This document shows positions 46,416-55,367 of a stretch of 64,000 bases of DNA, in pieces. The position numbers were made by a program, and so were the translations under genes. The stretch's first letter is position 1. Each line of letters opens with the position of its first letter. Location of the stretch: the NCBI RefSeq assembly GCF_028710345.1, contig NZ_JAQTUH010000004.1, positions 95,183 to 159,182 of the forward strand. The letters are read 5' to 3'. A model generated the notes under the pieces. The model made no database searches. It was not told the origin of the DNA and saw only the letters and a list, made by a program, of their open reading frames with translations. Source of the stretch: Sulfuricurvum sp. (GTDB taxonomy: Bacteria; Campylobacterota; Campylobacteria; Campylobacterales; Sulfurimonadaceae).

Positions 46416-49264
46416 TCTCTAAAACGGGTTTGAAACGTCTTAAAAGAGGGTTAAAACATATTTTTGTTGCCCTTCATACGTTATTGATTTTAGGGATACT
46501 TTTAGCTTCAGCCCTCTTTTATATCGCCTTTCGGCCCGATGGACTTCAGCTTGTCAACACTTTTATTCTTACTCCGCTGGGAATCGAATACAAAAGTGCC
46601 GAAGGTTCACTCAAAGACGGTCTATCCCTCCATAATATCCATACCGAAACCATCGATATTAAGACGCTAAAACTCGACTATAACCTTACTAAAATACTCT
46701 ACGGTAAGCACACCATCGACAGCATCCATATCGACGGATTACGGGTACATCTCGATGATTTTATCAGCGAAGGGGAGAGCTCGTCTCTCCCTCTGCCCAC
46801 CTTTGCTCTCAAAGAGGTTAATCTTACCAATCTTCAACTCATCAGCGTCTATCCCATCGAACTCGACATTCACGCCAAAAACGGCAGTTTTGATGGAAAA
46901 AATCTCAACTTTCAATCTCTCACGGCCTCTGTCCGAACACAATACGCCAGCGGTGCATTGCAGGGAGTTCTTAAAAATAATGCTATTCAAGGTGAGGGAG
47001 TAGTCTATCCTAACGCCAAAGAACTCGACCCCTATGTCGCCGATTTTACCACCCTTCCCACGGCGCAACGTGTTGAGATACTGGAGCTTTCCGATTCCAA
47101 AGTGAGACTCGCGACACAACTCTCATCACTTAACGCCGCCTTTGATGAAAAAATGACATTAAACACTATTTCAATCGGGATGAATTATCACTACAGTGAT
47201 CATTATCTTGACTTTAACGCACACTATCTCCTCAAACGCGATGATAACCAAATGCTCACCACCCAAACACTCCGTTATAACCTCAACGGAACGACGACAA
47301 CAACGTTTAACGGTATCTTAACGACACCGCAGATCCCCCTTCCCACGAACATCGTTACGGGAAATTTTAGAGATGATCGCGCAGGGCTTGCAGGGAATAT
47401 CTCCCTCGCAAATTCAACCTTACTGCTCCAAAGCAGTGATTATCAACATTACAAATTTCATACCGAAATCTTTCAACGTTCATTAGATTTTCTCCACTTT
47501 CTCCCAAAAACACTCCAAGATTCACCACTCAGCGGTAAATGCGACGGAATATACTCTCTACACGACAAGCAAGCAGACGGAAATTTTACAATTGATCACA
47601 ACCATGCAAAATTAAGTGGAAAATTTCTCTTTCAAAATAGCACATTAAAACTGAATGCGGATACGATCCTCCCCTCTGATGCACCGACATGGAATAACTG
47701 GAGTATAAAACCCCCATCACAGCTCGAACTCTCACTCACCTACAGTGTTCTCAAATCACACCTTTCACTCAATGGAAAAGATTTAGCCCTCTCTCTTGAA
47801 CGATATAACGAGCGTGTCGAAGGTTCAGGCAACTACCTAGGAACTTTTTTTGATATTACAGGTTCTCATAATAATGAGCAAACTGATGTTACAATTACCT
47901 CTATCACCCCATCTCTTTCAAAAACACTTAATTCGTTACCCAACTTCACCCCTCCGAATCTTCGCTATTACGATGCTGAAGTACGCACTTCCACCCACAT
48001 CACCTACGACACAACATTACACATTGCAACCGATATCTCTCTGCCGTGGTATGCTATTATTATGGATTCTGCTCGGCAATACAGTGGGGTAAATTCCCAT
48101 GCAAACCTTCGCTACGATGAAAACAATATTACCCTTATTAACTATACCGTTGATATTGCCAATCATCAAATCACCTCCAATAAACCCTCCTCCTTACATA
48201 TCGATCAAGGACACCTCTTTATTGATGAAGCATGGATATTTGATGCCCTACGGCTAAATGGAGATATAAATCTCGATACTCTGGCAATCACATTACATCT
48301 AAAATCGGATCGGTTTAGCTACAATGGACCAGAGGGGAATGCTCATATTGCCTTGGATCTCCAATATATTCGTGATGAGAATCTCACACAAAAGCTCGCA
48401 GGACAAATCACCCTGCTCGATGGAGAGATCACCTATTTACCACTCCAGCAATTTAAAGTAATGGATGATGATGTCATTATCGTCCAAGATGTAGCCGCTC
48501 CAAATAACGGTTCATTAGCTATGGATGTTAAAATTATCGCCGATCAACCGCTCCATTATCTTACCAAAGAACTCGATCTCTACATCACTCCCAATATCAC
48601 CCTTTGGAAAGATCCACTGGATGCTATGGAACTGCTTGGCATGATTACCATTCCAAAAGGGAAGATGACAACGACAGGAAAAACCTTCACTCTCCGTCCC
48701 AGCTATATCTATTTTGGAGGATCAGTTCCTATTAATCCGTACCTCGATATCACTGCTGATTATGAAGTCGATTACAAAAAAATCGAAATTTATGTTACCC
48801 ACAGACTCGATTCTCCGATGTTTTTATTCAACTCTGACCCTTTTATGAATCAAAACGATATTATGAGCTATATCATTTTCGGTGCACCTGCATCCACCGC
48901 ACTCTCTAGTAACAGTGGTAGCGATGTGAGTGCCCGCGCCGATGCGACCAACTTTATGTTAGGTGCAGGGCTCAAAGGGCTTATCGGAGGGGCAACCAAA
49001 ATTCAGATTGATACTATGAATATTCTCACGACCAAAGAGGGGGGAATGGGATTTGAAGTGGGAGCACGCCTCAATAAAGACTTGCGTGTTGTTTATAAAA
49101 ACGATACCGTATCGAGCGTCCTTGTTCAATACACCGTTAATCGATGGTTACGACTCGATGCCGACATTCATGCGCTAGGGCAAGGGATCAATGCTATCTA
49201 TATCAAAGATTTCCGTGATTTTCTCCCCCATAATGAAGCGACTCACAAAGTTCGAGATAGATAA
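46412..49264 (+). CDS. tamB: Translocation/lipid-bridge protein TamB
   Basis: 950 residues, shorter than the ~1260 of E. coli. One N-terminal anchor helix (about 18-40), then a long beta-rich AsmA-like groove that spans the periplasm and a C-terminal DUF490/TamB domain (ITIPKGKMTTTGKTF; SPMFLFNSDPFMNQNDIMSYIIFG). It works with TamA at the outer membrane and may carry phospholipids. ATGA-type overlap with tamA. Confidence 0.94.
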   Translation: MISKTGLKRLKRGLKHIFVALHTLLILGILLASALFYIAFRPDGLQLVNTFILTPLGIEYKSAEGSLKDGLSLHNIHTETIDIKTLKLDYNLTKILYGKHTIDSIHIDGLRVHLDDFISEGESSSLPLPTFALKEVNLTNLQLISVYPIELDIHAKNGSFDGKNLNFQSLTASVRTQYASGALQGVLKNNAIQGEGVVYPNAKELDPYVADFTTLPTAQRVEILELSDSKVRLATQLSSLNAAFDEKMTLNTISIGMNYHYSDHYLDFNAHYLLKRDDNQMLTTQTLRYNLNGTTTTTFNGILTTPQIPLPTNIVTGNFRDDRAGLAGNISLANSTLLLQSSDYQHYKFHTEIFQRSLDFLHFLPKTLQDSPLSGKCDGIYSLHDKQADGNFTIDHNHAKLSGKFLFQNSTLKLNADTILPSDAPTWNNWSIKPPSQLELSLTYSVLKSHLSLNGKDLALSLERYNERVEGSGNYLGTFFDITGSHNNEQTDVTITSITPSLSKTLNSLPNFTPPNLRYYDAEVRTSTHITYDTTLHIATDISLPWYAIIMDSARQYSGVNSHANLRYDENNITLINYTVDIANHQITSNKPSSLHIDQGHLFIDEAWIFDALRLNGDINLDTLAITLHLKSDRFSYNGPEGNAHIALDLQYIRDENLTQKLAGQITLLDGEITYLPLQQFKVMDDDVIIVQDVAAPNNGSLAMDVKIIADQPLHYLTKELDLYITPNITLWKDPLDAMELLGMITIPKGKMTTTGKTFTLRPSYIYFGGSVPINPYLDITADYEVDYKKIEIYVTHRLDSPMFLFNSDPFMNQNDIMSYIIFGAPASTALSSNSGSDVSARADATNFMLGAGLKGLIGGATKIQIDTMNILTTKEGGMGFEVGARLNKDLRVVYKNDTVSSVLVQYTVNRWLRLDADIHALGQGINAIYIKDFRDFLPHNEATHKVRDR

Positions 49265-49277
49265 TTACTTCTAAACC

Positions 49278-49625
49278 CTATTGTCGGGTATTAACCAATA
49301 CTTTACGCTCACATTGACAATCCTCAAAATAGACCATCCGTTCTTCATAGTGTGAATTTACAGAGAGATCGACACCATCATCATTTTGGATTACTACTGT
49401 TTGAGGAGCGGTTGTATACACTACCGTTGGTGAGGGTTCATAGATCACTGCTGGACGGGAAGAATAGCCGATCATACTGCCAAAAACAAATGGGGCGATC
49501 CACCCACCATATCCCCAACCTCTATAATAGTGCTCACCACTATAGTGATGACCACCGCCTCCTCTAGCTTCAACAGAACTTACCATCAATAACATCACAA
49601 GTAACCCTATGCGTACTTTATCCAT
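49278..49625 (-). CDS. Small exported Gly/Tyr-rich protein
   Basis: 115 residues. Signal peptide 1-20 (MDKVRIGLLVMLLMVSSVEA), a Gly/His/Tyr-rich N-terminus (RGGGGHHYSGEHYYRGWGYG) and a C-terminal part with a CQC pair. It resembles short envelope proteins with no known function. AAGGAG ribosome site. Convergent with tamB, 13 nt away, and 22 nt downstream of the glycine-zipper gene, with which it may form an envelope operon. Confidence 0.65.
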   Translation of the reverse strand: MDKVRIGLLVMLLMVSSVEARGGGGHHYSGEHYYRGWGYGGWIAPFVFGSMIGYSSRPAVIYEPSPTVVYTTAPQTVVIQNDDGVDLSVNSHYEERMVYFEDCQCERKVLVNTRQ

Positions 49626-49647
49626 CTGTATCTCCTTCTGGATAGTA

Positions 49648-50178
49648 TTAGAAACTAAACGAATTTGTAACCTTTATCTCTTTTAACGGTTGTGAGCTTG
49701 TTTTCGCAATATCTCGTCCACGATACTTTGCATAATTCATATAGCCCGTAATAACATTATCGGTTTGCATATCGTATTGAGTGTAACAACGACGGACTGT
49801 TTGGTAGTTGGTTTGAGTCGGACGATCGGCATTTTGCCCCAGCATAGTACCTATTGCCGCCCCCCCGATAGTCGTTGCAACTTTACCGCTTCCACCACCT
49901 AATTGATGTCCGAGTACTCCCCCTAATGCAGCTCCGACGAGTCCTCCCACAACATTGCTATTCCCCCCTTGTTCTTGCACAGCTACTTGCTGATCTTCAC
50001 ATACTTCATGGGGAATCTTTTTACTAACCGTAGAATAGATCGGCTCAGATCGTGTTACCGATACATATTCGATATCGCTGATTATCGTATCTGATGGCGA
50101 AGTCCCATATCCCCCTGATTGTGCCATCAGGATCGATGTACTCAACACCAAAGAGATTGAGATAAAAACTTTTTTCAT
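49648..50178 (-). CDS. Exported glycine-zipper (2TM) protein
   Basis: 176 residues from ATG 50178, chosen for its AAAGGA ribosome site and clean signal peptide (MKKVFISISLVLSTSILMA). The open frame runs further upstream but only through the tRNA-Ser gene. A glycine zipper at about 82-128 (VVGGLVGAALGGVLGHQLGG) matches the 17-kDa antigen/SlyB-like group, which sits in or against the outer membrane. No lipobox Cys at the cleavage site. Role unknown, probably envelope integrity. Confidence 0.8.
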   Translation of the reverse strand: MKKVFISISLVLSTSILMAQSGGYGTSPSDTIISDIEYVSVTRSEPIYSTVSKKIPHEVCEDQQVAVQEQGGNSNVVGGLVGAALGGVLGHQLGGGSGKVATTIGGAAIGTMLGQNADRPTQTNYQTVRRCYTQYDMQTDNVITGYMNYAKYRGRDIAKTSSQPLKEIKVTNSFSF

Positions 50179-50347
50179 AGTGTATCCTTTAGTATATATC
50201 CCATCATAAAGATGTTCTATAGTGAAGTATGACAGACATATACTAACAATTTGTAACTTGAATTTTAACAAAATTTGTATGGGGTAGATAATTAAGATGA
50301 TGATTTTCTTTAAATCTTTGTAAAATACCGTAAATAGGGGATTTTGA

Positions 50348-50435
50348 TGGCGGACACCTAGGGGTTCGAACCCTAGATAGGTTGCCCTATACACGCGTTC
50401 CAGGCGTGCGCCTTCGACCACTCGGCCAGATGTCC
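50348..50435 (-). tRNA. tRNA-Ser(GGA)
   Basis: 88-nt class II cloverleaf with encoded CCA. Acceptor GGACATC pairs with GGTGTCC, discriminator G73, anticodon stem CACGC/GCGTG with loop CTGGAAC giving anticodon GGA, a long variable arm (TATAGGGCAACCTATC region) and T arm CTAGG-GTTCGAA-CCCTAG. U33 is normal here, in contrast to the tRNA-Val. Confidence 0.96.
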
Positions 50436-50481
50436 ATTTATAATGCAGAGCGAAATTGTACCCAATCTTGCTTAAATGCTC

Positions 50482-50919
50482 TTAGTACCCTTTTCTGGAT
50501 TTATTATTTTGTCGTTTTTTCTCACGGTTGTAACGGTTATGATAATGGTTGATCCATGCCAAAAAGATAATAATCAACAGTAAAACTGCACTCACTTCAT
50601 AGCCGATTGCCCAAATAATAAAATAAGAAGAGAGATTAAATGTTAAAAAGCTCTCATAATTTGCACGCGCTACAAACATAAATAAAAAACCAAGCCCTAC
50701 AAGATAGGGAAGCGTTAAGAAATATATGAAAAACATTAACCCCTCATATCCTTCAGGGGCAAAAACAAAATTTCGATAATCGACTTCTTGGTTTAAAAAA
50801 TCCTCTTCCTGTTCTCTTCGCTTTGCAAGACTCTCTTGTGAGAACTGTTTACCACCGCTTCGATAGTCATTGGACAAAAATGATTTGGAGTCGTGTTTTG
50901 TCTTATAATCCATCTGCAC
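50482..50919 (-). CDS. Membrane protein of unknown function
   Basis: 145 residues. A charged N-terminus (about 1-55, rich in Lys, Ser and Glu) precedes two transmembrane helices (about 60-84 and 97-121), and the protein ends in a strongly basic tail (NRYNREKKRQNNKSRKGY). Both termini are likely cytoplasmic and could bind nucleic acid or phospholipid. I do not recognise the family. AGGTAG ribosome site. Stands alone between tRNA-Ser and the divergent dgt. Confidence 0.65.
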   Translation of the reverse strand: MQMDYKTKHDSKSFLSNDYRSGGKQFSQESLAKRREQEEDFLNQEVDYRNFVFAPEGYEGLMFFIYFLTLPYLVGLGFLFMFVARANYESFLTFNLSSYFIIWAIGYEVSAVLLLIIIFLAWINHYHNRYNREKKRQNNKSRKGY

Positions 50920-51092
50920 TACCTTAGTAAGATCGTATTAAATTTTATTATTGTAGCTTTTTTTAAGAAAAAATCAACTAAAGAGACGAAAACTCTTTCT
51001 ACGCGTGGTCAAATCGCGCAGAAGTATATGCTTTGAAGGAAGTTAGAGTACTATTGTAGAGTATCAATGTTACAATTGTGTTAAGTGAATTG

Positions 51093-51098
51093 TATAAT
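51093..51098 (+). promoter_or_regulatory. -10 box for dgt
   Basis: TATAAT 40 nt before ATG 51138. It lies downstream of the in-frame ATG 51078, which supports the later start. Confidence 0.5.
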
Positions 51099-51137
51099 TT
51101 TGCATCATTTCTCAAAATTTTTATAAAAAGGGTATTT

Positions 51138-52238
51138 ATGTCTCCTGAAGAGCGATTCTTTTCAATAAGCAACGATTTCCGATCCCCATACGCTCGTGAT
51201 CGTGACCGGATTATCCATTCAGGAAGCTTTCGTCATCTTGAATACAAAACTCAAGTATTTTTAAATTCTCAAGGGGATTTTTTCCGTACACGCCTTACTC
51301 ACAGTATCGAAGTGAGTCAAATAGCCCGCTCAATCTGCTCCCATTTAGGGTTACAAGAATCGCTTGCAGAGTCTATCGCCCTCTCTCACGATTTAGGTCA
51401 CACACCATTTGGTCATATCGGAGGAGACACGCTCGATGAATGTTTAAAAGAGAGGGGATTTAGCCATGGATTTGAACACAATTTTCAAAGTTTTCGTGTC
51501 GTTACCAAACTCGAACAGCGTTATAAGGCATTTTTAGGGCTTAACCTCACTTATGCGACATTGGAGGGGATTTTAAAACACTCTTATCCCTACAACAAAC
51601 CGTTTTTACCCCAAGATATCCGCGACGCTTTCGCGTTAGATACTCACCCTAGCATCGAAGCGATGATTGTCGATCGTGCCGATGAGATTGCCTATATTAG
51701 TCACGATATCGATGATGGTATTGCATCAGGACTTATCTCTTTTGAGATGTTAAAATCGTCCGAACTTATACAAACGATTCTCCAAAAAGTATACGATGAG
51801 GGGATTTATGAAAACGAAGATGAGATGTTCCGTTACCGTTTTAGCTCTCACCTCATCAACCATTTAGTCTACTCACTCCTCGAATTCTCACGCGGGAAAA
51901 TTGATAATAGCCGTGTGTTAGCTTCGCTTATCCCCGCATCCGAAGAGATACCGATAGGGTTCGAGCTAGAACTTGAAACACAAATCAAAAAACTCAAAAA
52001 AATTCTCTACAAAGAGCTCTACCAACATAAAAGCATTATGCGTAAAATGTTTGCCGGAAAACAAGCCGTTATCGGTCTCTTTAATGCCCTAATGGAAGAG
52101 CCGAAAATGTTACCACGTTATTATCTGCAACAGCTCGATATTCGCAATACTCACCGCGTTATTGCCGATTATATTGCCAGTATGTCAGATCGGTATGCGA
52201 TGGAACTTTATAACGAGTTATACGGAAGAGAGGGGTAA
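51138..52238 (+). CDS. dgt: dGTP triphosphohydrolase family protein
   Basis: HD-domain enzyme that splits dNTPs to nucleoside and triphosphate. 366 residues from ATG 51138. The HD ligands lie in RLTHSIEVSQIARSI and LSHDLGHTPFGHIGGDTL, and the distal Asp in VDRADEIAYISHDIDDG. It belongs to the shorter dGTPase-like group. AAAAAGGG ribosome site. It may balance dNTP pools or guard against phage; no defence gene is directly beside it. Confidence 0.94.
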   Translation: MSPEERFFSISNDFRSPYARDRDRIIHSGSFRHLEYKTQVFLNSQGDFFRTRLTHSIEVSQIARSICSHLGLQESLAESIALSHDLGHTPFGHIGGDTLDECLKERGFSHGFEHNFQSFRVVTKLEQRYKAFLGLNLTYATLEGILKHSYPYNKPFLPQDIRDAFALDTHPSIEAMIVDRADEIAYISHDIDDGIASGLISFEMLKSSELIQTILQKVYDEGIYENEDEMFRYRFSSHLINHLVYSLLEFSRGKIDNSRVLASLIPASEEIPIGFELELETQIKKLKKILYKELYQHKSIMRKMFAGKQAVIGLFNALMEEPKMLPRYYLQQLDIRNTHRVIADYIASMSDRYAMELYNELYGREG

Positions 52239-52412
52239 ATTGTTATAGAAAACCGAAACATATAGATGATATTTCGGTCAAACTATCGAAGGAGAATCGA
52301 ATCACCATTGTAAAACAGTTGTGTAAATTTAGTATAAATATTTAGATAAATACGAATAATAATCCCATAAAGATGCTCATAGGTGTGAGGAATCATATAA
52401 CAAACATATCGC

Positions 52413-52418
52413 TATAAT
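52413..52418 (+). promoter_or_regulatory. -10 box that predicts a leaderless mRNA
   Basis: TATAAT ends 6 nt before ATG 52425. With the normal 6-7 nt spacing the transcript would begin at or next to the A of the start codon. No ribosome site is seen before this ATG. Confidence 0.45.
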
Positions 52419-52424
52419 ATCTTT

Positions 52425-53645
52425 ATGAAACACATAGCAATTATCGGCGGTGGCGCGTCAGGACTTATGGCGGCACTCTTTGCAGCAAGGACGGGGGCTG
52501 ATGTCACCATTTATGAGCATAACAACAACGTGGGAAAAAAGATACTCGCTTCGGGTAATGGACGGTGTAACATCATCAACACCACCGCATCTTATGAAGA
52601 TTATGCGGGGGCTGATCCTCAGTTTGTTACCTATGCCCTTAAACAGCTCAATTTCTACTATTTTGAAAAGTTCTGTCACTCCATCGGACTCGTGTTAGAT
52701 ATAAAAGAAGACGGCAGATGTTATCCCCTCTCCAATGAAGCCAAATCGGTCTTGATTGCCCTCAAAAGTGCCGTGAGTGAAACGGGGGTAAAAATCATCA
52801 CCGATTCCAAAGTCATCGCTATTACCAAACATGATTCACGCTTCAACGTACAAACGGAGATGGACAAACACAATTATAACAACGTTTTAATCGCTACAGG
52901 CTCAGAAGCGGCACCACAATTAGGAGCTACAGGAGATGGCTACACTTTCGCCCGTGCATTCGGACACGAGATACTCCCCACCTACCCAAGCCTCGTACAA
53001 CTCCATCTAAATTCCAAAAATCACCCTAAAATGGCGGGGGTTAAAACCGTTGCCGAAGTCACCCTATTTATCGATAACAAAAGCTACATAAAAGTAACAG
53101 GGGACATCCTCTTTGCTGCGTATGGGATTTCGGGACTCGCCATCCTCGACATCAGCCAACGCGCTTCGTATGCTCTGCTACACAAACAACGCGTTAGTAT
53201 CTCCCTCAATCTCCTCCCCCGCTATGAGAGAGAAGAGCTTGTGTGTGTTATCGAAAAGCTATTTGCCTCCATCCCAAAACATGACGCTCATACCGCACTC
53301 TGCGGTCTACTCCCTGCTAAAATCGTTACCTATCTCCTCGAAGATGCCGCTATCACACAAAACACACCTGTATCTTCTCTCAACCAAAAAGATGTAAAAA
53401 AGCTCGCCCACTTGATCGGTGAATGGGAGTTTGAAGTGACCGATACCCACGGTTTCAAACACGCCGAAGTAAGCGGCGGCGGTGTCTCTACGGCACAAAT
53501 CAATAACAAAACGATGGAATCAAAACTGATTGAGGGGCTTTATTTTGCGGGAGAAGTAATCGATATTGTCGGTCGTCGCGGGGGATATAATTTTAACTTT
53601 GCATGGGCTAGTGGAATGATTGCGGGAAAAGAGATGGGGAAATAA
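52425..53645 (+). CDS. YhiN/HI0933-family flavoprotein
   Basis: 406 residues. FAD-binding GGGASGLMAALFAARTGADV with an acidic end, then ASGNGRCNIIN, a substrate-like insert domain (about 190-330) and the C-terminal GLYFAGEVIDIVGRRGGYNF. The family resembles BaiN and other NAD(P)/FAD oxidoreductases; its physiological reaction is not settled. The start has no ribosome site and a -10 box too close for a leader. Convergent with the Doc-type gene. Confidence 0.92.
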   Translation: MKHIAIIGGGASGLMAALFAARTGADVTIYEHNNNVGKKILASGNGRCNIINTTASYEDYAGADPQFVTYALKQLNFYYFEKFCHSIGLVLDIKEDGRCYPLSNEAKSVLIALKSAVSETGVKIITDSKVIAITKHDSRFNVQTEMDKHNYNNVLIATGSEAAPQLGATGDGYTFARAFGHEILPTYPSLVQLHLNSKNHPKMAGVKTVAEVTLFIDNKSYIKVTGDILFAAYGISGLAILDISQRASYALLHKQRVSISLNLLPRYEREELVCVIEKLFASIPKHDAHTALCGLLPAKIVTYLLEDAAITQNTPVSSLNQKDVKKLAHLIGEWEFEVTDTHGFKHAEVSGGGVSTAQINNKTMESKLIEGLYFAGEVIDIVGRRGGYNFNFAWASGMIAGKEMGK

Positions 53646-53658
53646 GGTGAATATTTAG

Positions 53659-54096
53659 CTATTCACTTATCGCCTCATAAATACGAAACTTAATCTCTTC
53701 AGAATACTCATCTTCTTCTATAATTGATTTTATTATGTCAAACAATAAATCATCCTCGATTTTACCCTCGGCCAACCAAACAACAATATTTTCCATTTCT
53801 AGCACAAATTTTTTTACACAATAGCCATAACCATTAAGCTCTAAAAAATAAGCACCAAGTGTTAGGCTTGAACGCTTATTGCCATCCATAAAAGGATGAA
53901 ATTTATTAACCGCATAAACCAGATGTTTGAGTTTTTCCTCAAATGATGGATAATACATATCATTTTGTATATGCTCTAACGCACTATCAAGTAATCCTAT
54001 CTCTCGATATCCATGCAATCCACCACTATGTTCTATAATCCAGTCATGAACTAAAATGGCATGTTTGGTATCAAAATAAAAAATTTGAAGTTCCAC
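53659..54096 (-). CDS. Doc/Fic-type toxin (death-on-curing family)
   Basis: 145 residues. The Fic-fold motif reads HPFMDGNKR at 67-75, with catalytic His67. The Lys in GNKR is the Doc form, which phosphorylates EF-Tu in phage P1, while AMPylating Fic has GNGR. The N-terminal helix has GLHGYREIGLLDSAL, normal for Doc. Its start overlaps the upstream 337-residue gene by 1 nt. No small Phd antitoxin is beside it. The gene lies in an AT-rich island. Confidence 0.88.
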   Translation of the reverse strand: MELQIFYFDTKHAILVHDWIIEHSGGLHGYREIGLLDSALEHIQNDMYYPSFEEKLKHLVYAVNKFHPFMDGNKRSSLTLGAYFLELNGYGYCVKKFVLEMENIVVWLAEGKIEDDLLFDIIKSIIEEDEYSEEIKFRIYEAISE

Positions 54097-55109
54097 TATC
54101 TATCTTTCAAACGTTTCAAAACCGCAAGTGTTTCAGGGTCTGATAGTCGCTCTTCTAAAGATTTGCTTGTTTCGCCCAAAAATTTATCAAAATCACCTTG
54201 TGGAACGGATTGAATATAGCTTTCCAACTTATGATGAAGTGCATCACGAAAACATAAATCACGACTTGCCATTTTTGCTCTTGCATCATTGATATGCGGT
54301 AATAAATAGGGATTTTGAGAAGCTTTTGTAATAAGATTGTCGAGTTCAGAAGGAATTAATTTTCTACCCAATTTTTCATACTCTTGCTTCATCTCAACTG
54401 CTAACCCATGCTCAAAACTGGCGATTGCATTTAAGACTTCAGAGTACATAGTCTCTCTTACATTGTCTTTATCTGTCAAATCCAGTATTTTTTTATATTC
54501 TGCTGCATTTTCTAAAAAAATCACTTCATATATTTTGTTGGTATACCGTGAATACTTCCATTTATCAACGGGTAAGCATTCATCCAAGGCATCGGTAAAC
54601 TCTCTACGATAACTATGTTCTTTATACGCAGACGGTAAATAGGCTTCATCTCTTTGATTTATGTATTTGGTATGACCACCTGCTTTTTGAGCCACTACAT
54701 CGATAACAATGTCTAAAATCTTACCTCTTATTGCTTTTGCTTTTTCACTTTCGGTAACAAGCATAGCGATATTGAGTACTGCTCTAAAAGAAAACACCCC
54801 TAATGACGGAGCTTTAGCTATGTCGGCGACATGAATGTCGTCGACATAATCTTTAAAGTCTTTCAGTTCTTTACCCTTTAAAACTCTGTATCCATTTTTA
54901 GCAAGTTCTTCTTTGTTGCTTTCTAAATATCTATCAATAGTCCGTTCATCTATAGTTAATAAACTTGCTACTTGTGTTTTTGTAAACACATTGGCATCTC
55001 TCCAAAAAGCACCACCTAAAGATAGATTCGATTCTATCTGTTCTAATGCATAATTATTATTTAAAATATTTTGTCTGCTGACTGTTGATGATGTTAAATC
55101 TTTGGTCAT
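54096..55109 (-). CDS. DNA-binding/antirepressor-like partner of the Doc toxin
   Basis: 337 residues. An N-terminal part with a probable helix-turn-helix (VFTKTQVASLLTIDERTIDRYL, residues about 41-62) is followed by a segment that resembles BRO/RhuM/antirepressor proteins (SFRAVLNIAMLVTESEKAKAIRGKIL), and the last 130 residues are helical. Genes of this kind are often found just upstream of Doc-type toxins, so it probably serves as antitoxin and repressor. It is far larger than Phd. One-nt overlap with the toxin gene. Confidence 0.75.
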   Translation of the reverse strand: MTKDLTSSTVSRQNILNNNYALEQIESNLSLGGAFWRDANVFTKTQVASLLTIDERTIDRYLESNKEELAKNGYRVLKGKELKDFKDYVDDIHVADIAKAPSLGVFSFRAVLNIAMLVTESEKAKAIRGKILDIVIDVVAQKAGGHTKYINQRDEAYLPSAYKEHSYRREFTDALDECLPVDKWKYSRYTNKIYEVIFLENAAEYKKILDLTDKDNVRETMYSEVLNAIASFEHGLAVEMKQEYEKLGRKLIPSELDNLITKASQNPYLLPHINDARAKMASRDLCFRDALHHKLESYIQSVPQGDFDKFLGETSKSLEERLSDPETLAVLKRLKDR

Positions 55110-55367
55110 ATTTTTTCCTAATGTCCATTGTAATCAAAACATTCTACCTCTCGTTTCGTTTGTTCAAGATCATAGCTTCCCATATAATCAATAAGAATCA
55201 ATTTTGATAGTTAAAACTTTTTGAGAATAATAGATGATATTGTAGATAATGTATAAGTATTATAGCAAAACCGAGTGAGATGGAGAGATAGGTTTTCATC
55301 ATTCCGTACTACCGAAATGTAAGCTATCGTATATACACAAATATAATTATTTTCAATAATTTAAAGA
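55110..55367. other. AT-rich gap upstream of the Doc module
   Basis: 258 nt, strongly AT-rich, with no open frame of note. CATTCCG...CGAAATG near 55302-55320 looks like a worn copy of the palindromic repeats at 2719-3627. Promoter sequences for the Doc operon must lie at the left end, but no clear TATAAT box was found. Confidence 0.4.

Noticed and set aside
50179-50421. N-terminal extension of the glycine-zipper protein
   Set aside because: The extension is the tRNA-Ser gene and its spacer read as codons; the ATG at 50178 has the ribosome site and signal peptide.
51078-51137. Earlier dgt start at ATG 51078
   Set aside because: The TATAAT box at 51093 lies after it and the extra residues are hydrophobic and not part of the family.
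50191-52415. Similarity between ATCCCATCATAAAGATG near 50200 and ATCCCATAAAGATG near 52368
   Set aside because: The match is short, gapped and in AT-rich DNA; it does not reach the quality of the 83-nt repeat pair.
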